This document shows, piece by piece, positions 5,513 through 13,121 of a DNA stretch of 14,105 bases; positions within the stretch are counted from its first letter, which is position 1, and every line of letters begins with the position of its first letter. The notes under the pieces are model-generated. The model did no database searches, was not told the origin of the DNA, and was given only the letters and a program-made list of their open reading frames with translations. The stretch is from Chloroflexota bacterium (GTDB lineage: Bacteria > Chloroflexota > Dehalococcoidia > Lucifugimonadales > Australimonadaceae): the NCBI GenBank assembly GCA_026713505.1, contig JAPOOH010000031.1, positions 1-14,105 on the forward strand, written 5' to 3'. The translations under genes and the position numbers were made by a program.

Positions 5513-7248
5513 CGATACGGGTACTGCCCGCAGGTGTGGCTGCGCGGATCGCGGCAGGCGAGGTGATCGAGCGTCCAGCGTCGGTGGTCAAGGAGTTGAT
5601 CGAGAACTCGCTGGACGCCGGTGCGCGTGTCATAGGCGTCGAGACACGGCACGGAGGCCTGGCGTCTATACGGGTCACGGACGACGGCTGTGGTATCCCC
5701 GAGAACGAAGTCCCGCTCGCGTTCGAGCGCCACGCAACCAGCAAACTGGCGGCGGTGGAGGACCTGACGAACATCGGGACTCTCGGGTTTCGCGGCGAGG
5801 CTCTCGCGAGCATCGCTGCTGCGGCGAGCGTGCGCTTGACGACGCGCACGGCAGCCGCGGAGTCTGCAACGACGGTCGAACTGGAGGGAGGCCAAGTCGT
5901 GCGGCAGTCGGCCGCCGGCGCAGGCCCGGGGACGACGATCGAGGTCGAAGCGCTCTTCTCCACGATACCGGCGCGGCTGAAGTTCATCCGCTCGGCCTCC
6001 GCGGAGACGGCGCGCGTCCGTCAGACGGTGGACCACCTGGCGATGGCGCACCCTCACGTGCAGTTCACACTCAAGACGGACGGCAGGGTGCAACTCGCGA
6101 CATCCGGCAACGGCAGCCAGCGCGATGCGGTTGCAGCCGTGCACGGCGCGGAGCTCGCGCAGGCGATGATCGAAGTCGGCTCGTGGACGGGGGCGTACCC
6201 GGTCTGGGGGCTCGTGGGGACGCCGGAACAGAACCGTGCGAACCGCACCGGGATCAGCCTGTTCGTGAATAGCCGCTGGGTGCAGCACCGCGCGGTGGGT
6301 GTCGCGGTCGAGGAGGCGTATCGCGGCCTGCTGATGGAGGGCCGCTTCCCCATAGCGGTCGTATTCCTGGACGTCCCGCCGGGTGAAGTGGACGTGAATG
6401 TGCACCCGAACAAGCGCGAGGTGCGGCTGTCGCACGAGGGCGACGCATTCTCCAGCGTGCAGCGCGCGGTGCGCGAAGCGCTGTTGGCCGCGTCGCCCAT
6501 CGCGGAGGGAGAAGGGCTGCTGTCGCAGTCGGCGCCCGCTGCCCCGCCCCTTGCGCCGTCGTTCGAGATGACGTTTGCGTCCCTTGAGCGGGAACAGGCC
6601 CCGCTGCCGGAGCCCGCGCCTGTTGCGCCGGAGGCGGACGCACACGCTGGGCTGGCGCTGCCGCCGGGCGCCTCGCCGCTTTCGCGGCTACGGGTGCTGG
6701 GCCAGGTCGCCAACACGTACATCGTTGCGGACGGGCCGGACGGCATGTATCTCATCGACCAGCACTCCGCTCACGAGTCAGTGCTCTACTACCGGCTGCT
6801 ACGCCAGTGGGCGAACAGCGCGCCGGAGGTACAGCCGATGCTGGAGCCACTGCCCATGAGCCTGACGCCACAGCAGATGGACGCGCTCGGCGAGGGTCGG
6901 GCGGTGCTCGAGCGTTTCGGTCTGTTGGTGGAGCCGTTCGGCGACGACACGCTGCTGGTGCGCGCAGTGCCCGTCATGGCGCGCCGCGTGGACGCCGCGA
7001 AGCTGGTGGCGGAGGCACTGGACGACTTCGCGGCGAAGGGCAGAGGTGCGGACACTCACCTCTCAGCGGCGGCATCCATCGCGTGTCACAGCGCCGTGCG
7101 GGCAGGGCAGACGCTCGAACTCCAGGAGATGACGGCGCTCGGCGAGGCCCTTGCCTCCGAGTTGACCCCCCAGCACTGCCCGCACGGGAGGCCCACGGTG
7201 ATCCGCGTGTCGAAGGACGTACTCGGGAGGCAGTTCGGGAGGTTATAG
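5509..7248 (+). CDS. mutL: DNA mismatch repair protein MutL
   Basis: MutL couples mismatch recognition by MutS to strand incision. The 579-residue protein has the full N-terminal GHKL ATPase: KELIENSLDAGA with Glu29 and Asn33 (E. coli numbering is the same), TDDGCGI with Asp58, HATSKL and TLGFRGEALASI. A variable Ala/Pro-rich linker covers about residues 335-385. The C-terminal dimerisation and endonuclease domain begins near LRVLGQVANTYIVADG and contains DQHSAHESVLYYRL and CPHGRP. The metal motif DQHA-x2-E-x4-E of nicking MutL proteins is altered: Ser replaces Ala and Tyr replaces the last Glu. Start ATG 5509 overlaps the selenoprotein stop as ATGA, indicating translational coupling. Confidence 0.96.
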   Translation: MTIRVLPAGVAARIAAGEVIERPASVVKELIENSLDAGARVIGVETRHGGLASIRVTDDGCGIPENEVPLAFERHATSKLAAVEDLTNIGTLGFRGEALASIAAAASVRLTTRTAAAESATTVELEGGQVVRQSAAGAGPGTTIEVEALFSTIPARLKFIRSASAETARVRQTVDHLAMAHPHVQFTLKTDGRVQLATSGNGSQRDAVAAVHGAELAQAMIEVGSWTGAYPVWGLVGTPEQNRANRTGISLFVNSRWVQHRAVGVAVEEAYRGLLMEGRFPIAVVFLDVPPGEVDVNVHPNKREVRLSHEGDAFSSVQRAVREALLAASPIAEGEGLLSQSAPAAPPLAPSFEMTFASLEREQAPLPEPAPVAPEADAHAGLALPPGASPLSRLRVLGQVANTYIVADGPDGMYLIDQHSAHESVLYYRLLRQWANSAPEVQPMLEPLPMSLTPQQMDALGEGRAVLERFGLLVEPFGDDTLLVRAVPVMARRVDAAKLVAEALDDFAAKGRGADTHLSAAASIACHSAVRAGQTLELQEMTALGEALASELTPQHCPHGRPTVIRVSKDVLGRQFGRL

Positions 7249-7863
7249 GTGGGCGTGACGCTGGTGCTGGCGACACGGAATCCGGCGAAGGCGGCGCAAC
7301 TGCGCGAGTTGCTCGCCGGGCTGGACGTGGAGCTGTCGGACGGTGCGTCGCTCTCCGGTGCGCCCGACACTGAGGAGGAGGGCGGCTCCCACCTGGCTAT
7401 CGCCATCGGGAAGGCTGTGACGTGGTCACGGGCGCTTGACGCCCTCGTGGTGGCGTCCGACGGCGGCCTGAGTATCCCGGCGCTGGGCGACGGCTGGTCG
7501 AGCCTCATAACGCGACGCGGTACGGGTGACGACGTGCCGGACGAGGAACGGGCGCATCGCCTGCTGCGTCGCATGCGCGACCTGGAGGGTGAGCGCCGAG
7601 CGTGCTGGTGGACGGAGGCGGTCGCCGTGGCACGGGCGGGGGAATTGGTCGGCGCGTGGGAAGCGAACGGGCTGGAGGGCTACATCGCGCACGACTTCGT
7701 CCCGCCTGAAGGCGGCACGAACGGCTTCTGGGTTGGCGGCCTCTGGGTCACGAGTGACGGCATGCGGCGCTGGACTCTGACTGCGGAGGATACGGTAAGG
7801 CTGGGCGACCCGTGGCAGTCCCTGCGCGAACCGCTGCGGGGGTTGGTAGGGCGGCTGGCGTAG
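7249..7863 (+). CDS. Divergent Ham1/RdgB-like nucleoside triphosphate pyrophosphatase
   Basis: Ham1 enzymes hydrolyse ITP, XTP and dITP to keep deaminated purines out of DNA. This 204-residue protein keeps the N-terminal VLATRNPAKAAQLRELL (family pattern T-x-N-x2-K), a Lys in IAIGKA, and SDGGLSIPALG for the usual DDSGL-x-VDALG. The C-terminal landmarks are lost: FGYDP is replaced by NGFWVGGLW, and the SHR motif by a GDPW segment. It is therefore a divergent member whose substrate may differ from RdgB. GTG 7249 directly abuts the mutL TAG, and GGAGG at the end of mutL lies six bases before it. Its TAG stop is one base from the end of mutY on the other strand, leaving no room for a terminator. 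Confidence 0.75.
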   Translation: MGVTLVLATRNPAKAAQLRELLAGLDVELSDGASLSGAPDTEEEGGSHLAIAIGKAVTWSRALDALVVASDGGLSIPALGDGWSSLITRRGTGDDVPDEERAHRLLRRMRDLEGERRACWWTEAVAVARAGELVGAWEANGLEGYIAHDFVPPEGGTNGFWVGGLWVTSDGMRRWTLTAEDTVRLGDPWQSLREPLRGLVGRLA

Positions 7864-7864
7864 G

Positions 7865-8785
7865 TCACGGCAGACGCACACGCCCGTCCTGACGACGGAT
7901 GAGGCCGTCGCGTTCGAGGGCGGCGAAGAGGTCGGCCAGGGACATAGGGCAGAGCGCACCGGACGCCGCTTCCGCGTGGCGCAGGACGGTTTCAAGCGCG
8001 TCCTCCTCGACGCCGCTGTCGGGCTGCTCGCGCAGGTAGTCGACGATGCGCCCGCGGAAGTAGCGCGCCGAGCCCTGGAATCGCGACTGCCGCGGCGAGT
8101 AGGGGACCGACGCCTCGGCGAGAGTGGAGTCGCCGCCGGACTGCAGGTGTGGCGCGGCGGCGCAGTGCGGTCGCAGCGGGCAGAGCATGCAGCGCGGCTG
8201 GCGCGCTGTGCAGAGCGTCGCCCCGACGTCCATCAGCGCCTGGTGCCAATCGGCTGGCGTGATGGGACTGCCCGGTTTCGGCAGCATCGCCTCGGCCAAC
8301 GGATGGATGGCGTCGCGCGACGGAGCGTCGATGCCGTGCACGACACGGCTCAGCACGCGGTAGATGTTCGTGTCCAACACCGGGACATGCTCACCGAACG
8401 CAAAAGAAGTTACGGCCGCCGCCGTGTATGGGCCGATACCAGGGAGCCTCCTCAGCTCATCCGCGCTGCGGGGGATCTTGCCGCCATGGCGCTCCACGAC
8501 CTCCTGCGCGAGCTTGTGCAGGCGCACGGCACGACCGTTGTAGCCCATGCCGGCCCAGAGGCGGATGACGTCCGCGGGCTGAGCGTCAGCGAGGGCCTGA
8601 ATAGTTGGGAAGGCGTCGAGAAAGGCGCCGTACTTAGGGATGACCCGTTCCACCTGCGTCTGCTGGAGCATGACCTCGGAGACGAGGACGGCGTACGGGT
8701 CCGCGATGCCGCGCCAGGGGAGGACGCGGGCGTTGCGTGCGTACCAGGTGGCAACTGCGTCGTGGAAGGCGTGGGCGTCCGCCAT
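7865..8785 (-). CDS. mutY: A/G-specific adenine DNA glycosylase
   Basis: MutY removes adenine mispaired with 8-oxoguanine, preventing G-to-T transversions. The 306-residue protein has the HhH-GPD fold with Glu37 in SEVMLQQTQVERV, the hairpin LPGIGPYTAAAVTSFAFGE, and Asp138 in VLDTNIYRVL; both catalytic positions match E. coli numbering. A [4Fe-4S] cluster motif C-x6-C-x2-C-x5-C uses Cys192, Cys199, Cys202 and Cys208. The C-terminal tail (about 240-306) looks like a winged helix and not the NUDIX-like 8-oxoG sensor of E. coli MutY, so this is the short form. ATG 8785 starts four bases after the stop of the tlpA-like gene, so the two are almost certainly co-transcribed. Confidence 0.95.
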   Translation of the reverse strand: MADAHAFHDAVATWYARNARVLPWRGIADPYAVLVSEVMLQQTQVERVIPKYGAFLDAFPTIQALADAQPADVIRLWAGMGYNGRAVRLHKLAQEVVERHGGKIPRSADELRRLPGIGPYTAAAVTSFAFGEHVPVLDTNIYRVLSRVVHGIDAPSRDAIHPLAEAMLPKPGSPITPADWHQALMDVGATLCTARQPRCMLCPLRPHCAAAPHLQSGGDSTLAEASVPYSPRQSRFQGSARYFRGRIVDYLREQPDSGVEEDALETVLRHAEAASGALCPMSLADLFAALERDGLIRRQDGRVRLP

Positions 8786-8789
8786 CGGG

Positions 8790-9437
8790 CTACGAGACCG
8801 CGAGCAGGCCGTTCAGGATCCCGCGCAGCTCCTCGGCGCTCACGGGGCCTATGAGCTTGCGCACGATGCGGCCTTCCGTGTCGATGAAGAACTTTTCGGG
8901 GACCCCGCGTACTCCGTAGGAGACGGCGGTCGTGCCGCGCTCGTCGAGGATGTTGAGGTAGGTCACGCCGTAGCCTTCGATGTGGTCGAGTGCATCGGTG
9001 GCCCGGTCCCAGACGGCGATGCCCACGAATTCCACGGGCGCACCCTCGTACTCGGTGTAAACCTGCGCGAGGTCGGCTGCTTCGATGCGGCAGGCGGCGC
9101 ACCAAGAGGACCAGAAGTCGACCATCACGACACGCCCGCGCAGGGAGTCGGCGTTGACCGGAAGGCCGGAAACGAGGTCGAAGCCGGCGAAGTCCGGCGC
9201 TTCGCGGACCGCGACCCGCGACTCGCTGGACTCCTCGTGCACCAGCACGCCGCCGGGGTTGCCGTCAGTGCGCAACTGGCCCCAGAAGAGCAGGGCGATG
9301 ATGGCGAGCACGGGCGTCATGCTCAGCAGGAAGAAGAGCAGGCGTCGTCTTCCCGATGCAGTGGGGCCGCTATCGGGTGCGCCGGTCTGGGGCGTTTCGT
9401 CGGGGGATGTCATAGGACTACTGGCGTTAGATGTCAT
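8790..9437 (-). CDS. TlpA/ResA-like membrane-anchored thioredoxin
   Basis: This is an extracytoplasmic thiol-disulfide reductase of the TlpA/ResA/CcmG group. The 215-residue protein has a Ser/Pro-rich cytoplasmic leader, a basic RRR patch (about 30-32) and one membrane helix (about 33-52). A thioredoxin domain follows with DFWSSWCAACRIEAADL (active-site Cys113 and Cys116) and the cis-proline segment GVRGVPEKFFIDTEGRI. Typical partners are cytochrome c maturation proteins or other cell-surface thiol proteins, but none is encoded here. Two starts are possible, ATG 9437 and ATG 9413, because the start region is a 24-bp tandem repeat; no ribosome site precedes either. It lies 32 bases after the propeller gene and four bases before mutY. 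Confidence 0.9.
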   Translation of the reverse strand: MTSNASSPMTSPDETPQTGAPDSGPTASGRRRLLFFLLSMTPVLAIIALLFWGQLRTDGNPGGVLVHEESSESRVAVREAPDFAGFDLVSGLPVNADSLRGRVVMVDFWSSWCAACRIEAADLAQVYTEYEGAPVEFVGIAVWDRATDALDHIEGYGVTYLNILDERGTTAVSYGVRGVPEKFFIDTEGRIVRKLIGPVSAEELRGILNGLLAVS

Positions 9438-9467
9438 AGGACTGCTGGCGTTAAGGGTAGCATCCTG
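9366..9467. repeat. Direct repeat copy A flanking the surface protein gene
   Basis: This 102-bp segment covers the non-coding gap after the propeller gene and about the first 22 codons of the tlpA-like gene. It recurs in the same orientation at 12958-13034. Removing a 24-bp internal tandem duplication and one extra T makes the two copies align over 77 bases with about five mismatches. Confidence 0.85.
9406..9453. repeat. 24-bp tandem duplication at the tlpA-like start
   Basis: Two copies (9406-9429 and 9430-9453) differ at a single base (A9420 against G9444). Each contains an ATG on the minus strand, giving the tlpA-like gene two in-frame starts. The homologous segment at 12958-13034 has only one unit, so the duplication arose after the larger repeat was formed, or was lost there. 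Confidence 0.9.
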
Positions 9468-9474
9468 TGCTACC
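9456..9474. repeat. Hairpin over the stop codon of the surface protein gene
   Basis: GGTAGC (9456-9461) and GCTACC (9469-9474) form a 6-bp stem with a seven-base loop that spans the TAG at 9470-9472. It could stabilise the 3' end of the propeller message or lower read-through into the tlpA-like gene. No U-run follows. Confidence 0.35.
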
Positions 9475-12400
9475 GGCGGCGCCTGACGAGGAAACCGATC
9501 ACGGCTGCAAGGGCTACTCCGGCTGCCGCCAGCGCTGCGATGAGGACGGGACCGAGGGTTCCTCCATCGCCCGGTTCATCCGACGGTGAGATGGTGGCAA
9601 CCGGTTCAGGCGTGGGCGCGGGCAGGGGTGTGGCGGTCGGGAGTACGGGTGTTGGTGTCGGAACAGGCGTCGGTGTGGGTATTGGAGTAGGGGTAGGGGT
9701 TGGAGCCTGCGTTGGTGTTGATGTCGGCGTAGGCGTGGCGGCGGGCGCCGGCGTAGGCGTGGCGGTGGGCGGAACGGGGGTTGCGGTTGGCCTCGGCGTG
9801 GGAGTTGCGGTGGGTGGAGGAACGGGCGTAGGCGTGGGCGCGGGTAAAGCGACGCCACACGCGGCGACGTCCTCGGCCAGATGGAACGCCGGAGACCATG
9901 CGGAGAGTGGCTCGCCGCTGCCACGTACGACCCTTACGGTCAGTTGTACCCATCGGTGGTCGCCCCATAGCGAATCGCCGATCCCGCCTATGTCGGTGAC
10001 GAATCCGGGCCCGGCTCTGCGAAGCCTGGGGTCGGAGAGGGACACACGATGGACGTTCTCTGATGCAAGTTTGCGGAACTCCAGTTGGAGGGTGCCGTCG
10101 GCTGGAAGCCCTCGGAAGCCCAGAGATAGTTCCCGCTCGTAGACGTCCGATGAGCGGCGTACGGCGCAGAAAGGCGGCTCCGGGCTCACCGACTCGACAG
10201 TCACGGGGTACTCGGGCAGGGGCGCAGGGTCGACCTGGCTGGGGGCGCCGGACGGGGCCGGGTTGTCGAACGGGTTGCGATAGACCAACACCCTGCCGCG
10301 GTTGATGTCCGACATGTACAGGTTGTCGTTGTTGTCGAACGTTGCAGAGTATGCCATCGACCAGAGGTCGCGGAGGTAAGCGTCCGGCTGTGTCCCCCGG
10401 CCCAGCGGGTCTTCGAAGACACCCGCGAACCTGCCTCCCGTGTACATGTTGTAGCCCACCCCCATCCTGTTCATGCTGTCGAATGCCGGTTCCCACGTTG
10501 CCGCTTCCAGCGGGCCGCGGCCGCTGTTGTTTATGGTCTCCCGCGGTTCGTAATCGCTGACAACGAGGTTGTAGCCCCGCCCTCCGTGTTCTTCGAACAC
10601 CTTGGTTGCGTGGACGGCGAAAAGCGCCGTGGAGTTGTCCGAGGGCAGGCGCTCCGCCGGGTAGACCAGCAATCGACGGTTGCCCTCGATCTCGAGCGCA
10701 TGATCGGAGACGTACAGGTTGCCGAATCGGTCGAGCGAAAGGGCGCCGGGGAAGCAGAGCATGTCCGCGGTGACATTCTCGAACACGCTCCTGCTGACCG
10801 GTTGGTGCGCCCCCAGATCCGCGCGGCGGTTGCACTTCGTTCCGCTCGCATCGGTCTGCCCCAGTATGGCGTCGACGACCGGCTCGGTCAGGGGGTCCCG
10901 GATGCGCAGCACCCGGTGGTTGTCCGTGTCACTGAGCCAGAGGAACCTTCCTCCTTCAGACGGGGCCAGGCCAAAGACGCGCCCTCCTGTCTGCACGCTG
11001 CTGCCGCTTCCCAGGACCGGATAGGACGCGCCTCCTGTCCAGAGCGTAGCCACGGGAGCGGATGACTCATCGAGCGGAAGCTGGTAGACGTCGATGAAGT
11101 GTCGCCCCTCCCAGCTCAGGCTCCAGAGCCTGCCTGCAGCGTCGGCCTTTATCCTGCCGCAGCAGTTGGCCCATGGACGCGGCCTTTCATTGCCAATGAT
11201 GCCGTCCGCCTCCTGGCCATTGCTCAGGCCGTCCAGGCCGTTCCAGTACAGCAGGCGCGGGTAGTCCGAGACGACCAACTGGTCTCCGTGAACAGCGACT
11301 CCCCTGGGCGTGCGGAAGCTCTTGAGCCCGAGGTCGTTGTATTCGCCCGGCGGGTAGAACAGGCGCTTGTCAGGCAGGATCATCCGGGAGCGAAGGTTAC
11401 TCTCGCTGCTGATGGAAAAGCGGAGTACGTCCTGCTGGGACGCCGCCAGGGAGACCAGCATATGACCCTCTGCATCGAAGGCGATCCCGGTTGCGTCCCA
11501 GATGTTCGGGTCCCCCGGCACACTGGTGAACCCGGGGCCGCTGCCTTCCCGCGGCTCGTACGACGGCTTTCCGATGATCGCGAGGAGTTCTGAGCCATCC
11601 CACCCCCAGAGCTCGACCATGCCGTTGCGCTGGTCGTTGACCCAGAGCCCGCGGTCGAGGGGGTCGACCTCGATCGAAACGGGGTTATTGAGGCTCGAAC
11701 CGATGGTGGCGGACGCCACCATCCCCGATGTAAACGGTGGGTGGAACACGAGAACACGCTCGTTGTCTGTGTCCACGACGTAGAGCTTGCCTCGGGCGTC
11801 GAACCTGAGCGCCGACGGCGTGTGGAACGACCGCATCGACGTTCCCGGGGCAGTGCCACTGAATCCTTGCTGTCCCAGCACCAGGTCTGCGCGCTTCGAT
11901 ATCTGCCTTGAGCCACTGTCGGCCGGGAACCGCAGCACGCGGTTGTTCCCGCTGTCCGCCACCCACAGGTTGCCCTCGGCGTCCAGTTCCACGCCGGCGC
12001 CGTACAGGCCGGGCTCGCGGCGGTTGCTGTCCGAGTGGAAGCAGAGCGTCTCGGCGGTTGCGGAGTCGAAAGTGCCCCGGTTGCACATCACGTCGGAGAA
12101 GTCTCGCTGTCCCCAGACCTCGTCGGCGCGGGCATCGGACCCGAACGGGTCGTCGTACCGCAACACCCGGTTGTTGTAGGAATCGGGCACGTAGAGCGCC
12201 CCGCCGCGCCCGATGGCCATGGAGACTATCGACTTGTGCTCCGTAGGGCTCTGCGACACGTCGGGAATGCCGCAGAGCTTCTCGGCGCTGGCCGGAGCTC
12301 TCCTGGGGAAGTCCTGTACGCCGCTGTCTCCGTTACATGCGCCATGGTCGGACAGGGCTGGCTGGCCCAGGACTATGTCGGCGCTGCACGGACTCTCGCC

Positions 12401-12805
12401 CGCGTAGCAATTCTCGAGGTCTACCCCCAGGATGCGGCTGTTTCCCGCGTCCCACACGTATGCACGCCCCGGAGTAACGGAGCGGTCGATAGCGACGCCG
12501 CCGGGGTTGAAGACCTTGAAGCGCACGATCTCGCCGGGAGCGATCTGCGAGAAGTCCGGTTTGCCGATGATCACGTCAGCCCAGAGGTCTCCGGACTGGC
12601 CGCGGATAGGTCGACCCAACGGGGCTTGGGTGATTGGACCCACTGCAGCGGGAGCACTGGAGCCCACCGGGGCGGCGGCCTGTGCGTGAACGGAACCCTC
12701 GCCGGAGGTCTCCCTGTGACTCAGGGACACCAAGGCGAGGGCAAGCAGAGCCGCTACCGAGAGCGTCGGGACGAGGCAGGTCAGCGGTTTGGGAGTACGA
12801 TTCAT
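9470..12805 (-). CDS. Large NHL-type beta-propeller surface protein with Thr/Pro stalk and C-terminal anchor
   Basis: The 1111-residue protein (from ATG 12805) is predicted to be exported and anchored on the cell surface. A signal peptide with a hydrophobic core (about 13-28) ends near VHAQA. NHL-like repeats follow to about residue 850, with blade motifs such as DSYNNRVLRY, DSGNNRVLRF, DTDNERVLVF, DTDNHRVLRI and DINRGRVLVY. Many blades are preceded by a (V/I)LGQ or VWGQ segment. A non-NHL domain (about 868-985), a Thr/Pro stalk (about 990-1065), one membrane helix and the tail RRRR complete it. Cysteine pairs recur inside blades (about 157/178, 241/255 and 658/684) and may form disulfides. 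GTG 12838 would add 11 residues but spoils the signal peptide. Ligand or partner is unknown. Confidence 0.85.
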   Translation of the reverse strand: MNRTPKPLTCLVPTLSVAALLALALVSLSHRETSGEGSVHAQAAAPVGSSAPAAVGPITQAPLGRPIRGQSGDLWADVIIGKPDFSQIAPGEIVRFKVFNPGGVAIDRSVTPGRAYVWDAGNSRILGVDLENCYAGESPCSADIVLGQPALSDHGACNGDSGVQDFPRRAPASAEKLCGIPDVSQSPTEHKSIVSMAIGRGGALYVPDSYNNRVLRYDDPFGSDARADEVWGQRDFSDVMCNRGTFDSATAETLCFHSDSNRREPGLYGAGVELDAEGNLWVADSGNNRVLRFPADSGSRQISKRADLVLGQQGFSGTAPGTSMRSFHTPSALRFDARGKLYVVDTDNERVLVFHPPFTSGMVASATIGSSLNNPVSIEVDPLDRGLWVNDQRNGMVELWGWDGSELLAIIGKPSYEPREGSGPGFTSVPGDPNIWDATGIAFDAEGHMLVSLAASQQDVLRFSISSESNLRSRMILPDKRLFYPPGEYNDLGLKSFRTPRGVAVHGDQLVVSDYPRLLYWNGLDGLSNGQEADGIIGNERPRPWANCCGRIKADAAGRLWSLSWEGRHFIDVYQLPLDESSAPVATLWTGGASYPVLGSGSSVQTGGRVFGLAPSEGGRFLWLSDTDNHRVLRIRDPLTEPVVDAILGQTDASGTKCNRRADLGAHQPVSRSVFENVTADMLCFPGALSLDRFGNLYVSDHALEIEGNRRLLVYPAERLPSDNSTALFAVHATKVFEEHGGRGYNLVVSDYEPRETINNSGRGPLEAATWEPAFDSMNRMGVGYNMYTGGRFAGVFEDPLGRGTQPDAYLRDLWSMAYSATFDNNDNLYMSDINRGRVLVYRNPFDNPAPSGAPSQVDPAPLPEYPVTVESVSPEPPFCAVRRSSDVYERELSLGFRGLPADGTLQLEFRKLASENVHRVSLSDPRLRRAGPGFVTDIGGIGDSLWGDHRWVQLTVRVVRGSGEPLSAWSPAFHLAEDVAACGVALPAPTPTPVPPPTATPTPRPTATPVPPTATPTPAPAATPTPTSTPTQAPTPTPTPIPTPTPVPTPTPVLPTATPLPAPTPEPVATISPSDEPGDGGTLGPVLIAALAAAGVALAAVIGFLVRRRR
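9610..9845. repeat. Low-complexity Thr/Pro-coding repeat tract
   Basis: Degenerate short units of the type GGCGTnGGnGTn on the plus strand encode Thr-Pro and Pro-Thr pairs in the stalk of the surface protein. The units vary at many positions, so this is a protein linker and not a CRISPR or satellite array. Slippage could change the stalk length between strains. Confidence 0.8.
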
Positions 12806-12837
12806 CGTTCTCAACCTAGCATGGAAGCCGCATCGCA

Positions 12838-13004
12838 CTAGCCCCCAGGCTGGTGACGGCGTCTGAAGAAGTAGTTGGCAGCGACCACGGAGACTCCGCC
12901 GCCAGCTGCCAGCGCCGCGACGAGCAAGGGCCAGATGTTGCCGCTTCCGGCCCTTGCGCCGCTATCGGGTGTGCCGGTCTGGGGCGTTCGTCGGGGGATG
13001 TCAA
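12838..13004 (-). pseudogene. Chimeric gene remnant: tlpA-like 5' end fused to a surface-anchor tail
   Basis: Read on the minus strand from 13004, this copies the first codons of the tlpA-like gene, but the start ATG has become TTG and one T is missing near 12987, shifting the frame. Correcting the shift gives TSPDETPQTGTPDSGA. This runs into SGNIWPLLVAALAAGGG, then VSVVAANYFFRRRHQPGG and TAG 12838-12840, a helix plus basic tail like the C-terminal anchor of the propeller protein. No usable start codon exists in the second frame before the anchor. It ends where the longest form of the propeller gene begins. It is best explained as debris of a duplicated propeller-tlpA unit. Confidence 0.7.
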
Positions 13005-13034
13005 GAGACGGCTGGCGTTAAGGGTAGCATCCTG
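12958..13034. repeat. Direct repeat copy B flanking the surface protein gene
   Basis: This 77-bp segment is about 92 percent identical to 9366-9467 once the 24-bp tandem duplication and one single-base gap there are set aside. The two copies lie on either side of the 3.3-kb propeller gene in the same orientation, so recombination between them would delete that gene. Confidence 0.85.
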
Positions 13035-13121
13035 ACCGGGCGCGATGGTTCGGGCGCTCGCCATGAGGCAGGTCTGAGATGAGTGGGTATCATATAGCCG
13101 GAGAGCGAAGGAGGATGTCTC

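Noticed and set aside
4567..6645. A 692-residue minus-strand frame running through the mutL region
   Set aside because: Only its last 157 residues form a plausible membrane protein. The rest is Arg-rich antisense of mutL and of the selenoprotein gene, typical of GC-rich shadow frames.
9610..9845. Possible CRISPR-like or satellite array
   Set aside because: Units are short, degenerate and without unique spacers, and they encode a Thr/Pro linker in the correct reading frame.
8640..10142. A 500-residue plus-strand frame with a Gly/Val-rich repeat
   Set aside because: It is antisense to mutY, the tlpA-like gene and the propeller gene. The Gly-Val repeat is the reverse of the Thr/Pro stalk codons.
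12816..13064. An 82-residue minus-strand gene upstream of the propeller gene
   Set aside because: This frame follows the wrong phase after the missing T; the tlpA-like and anchor similarities lie in two different frames, so the region is a remnant.
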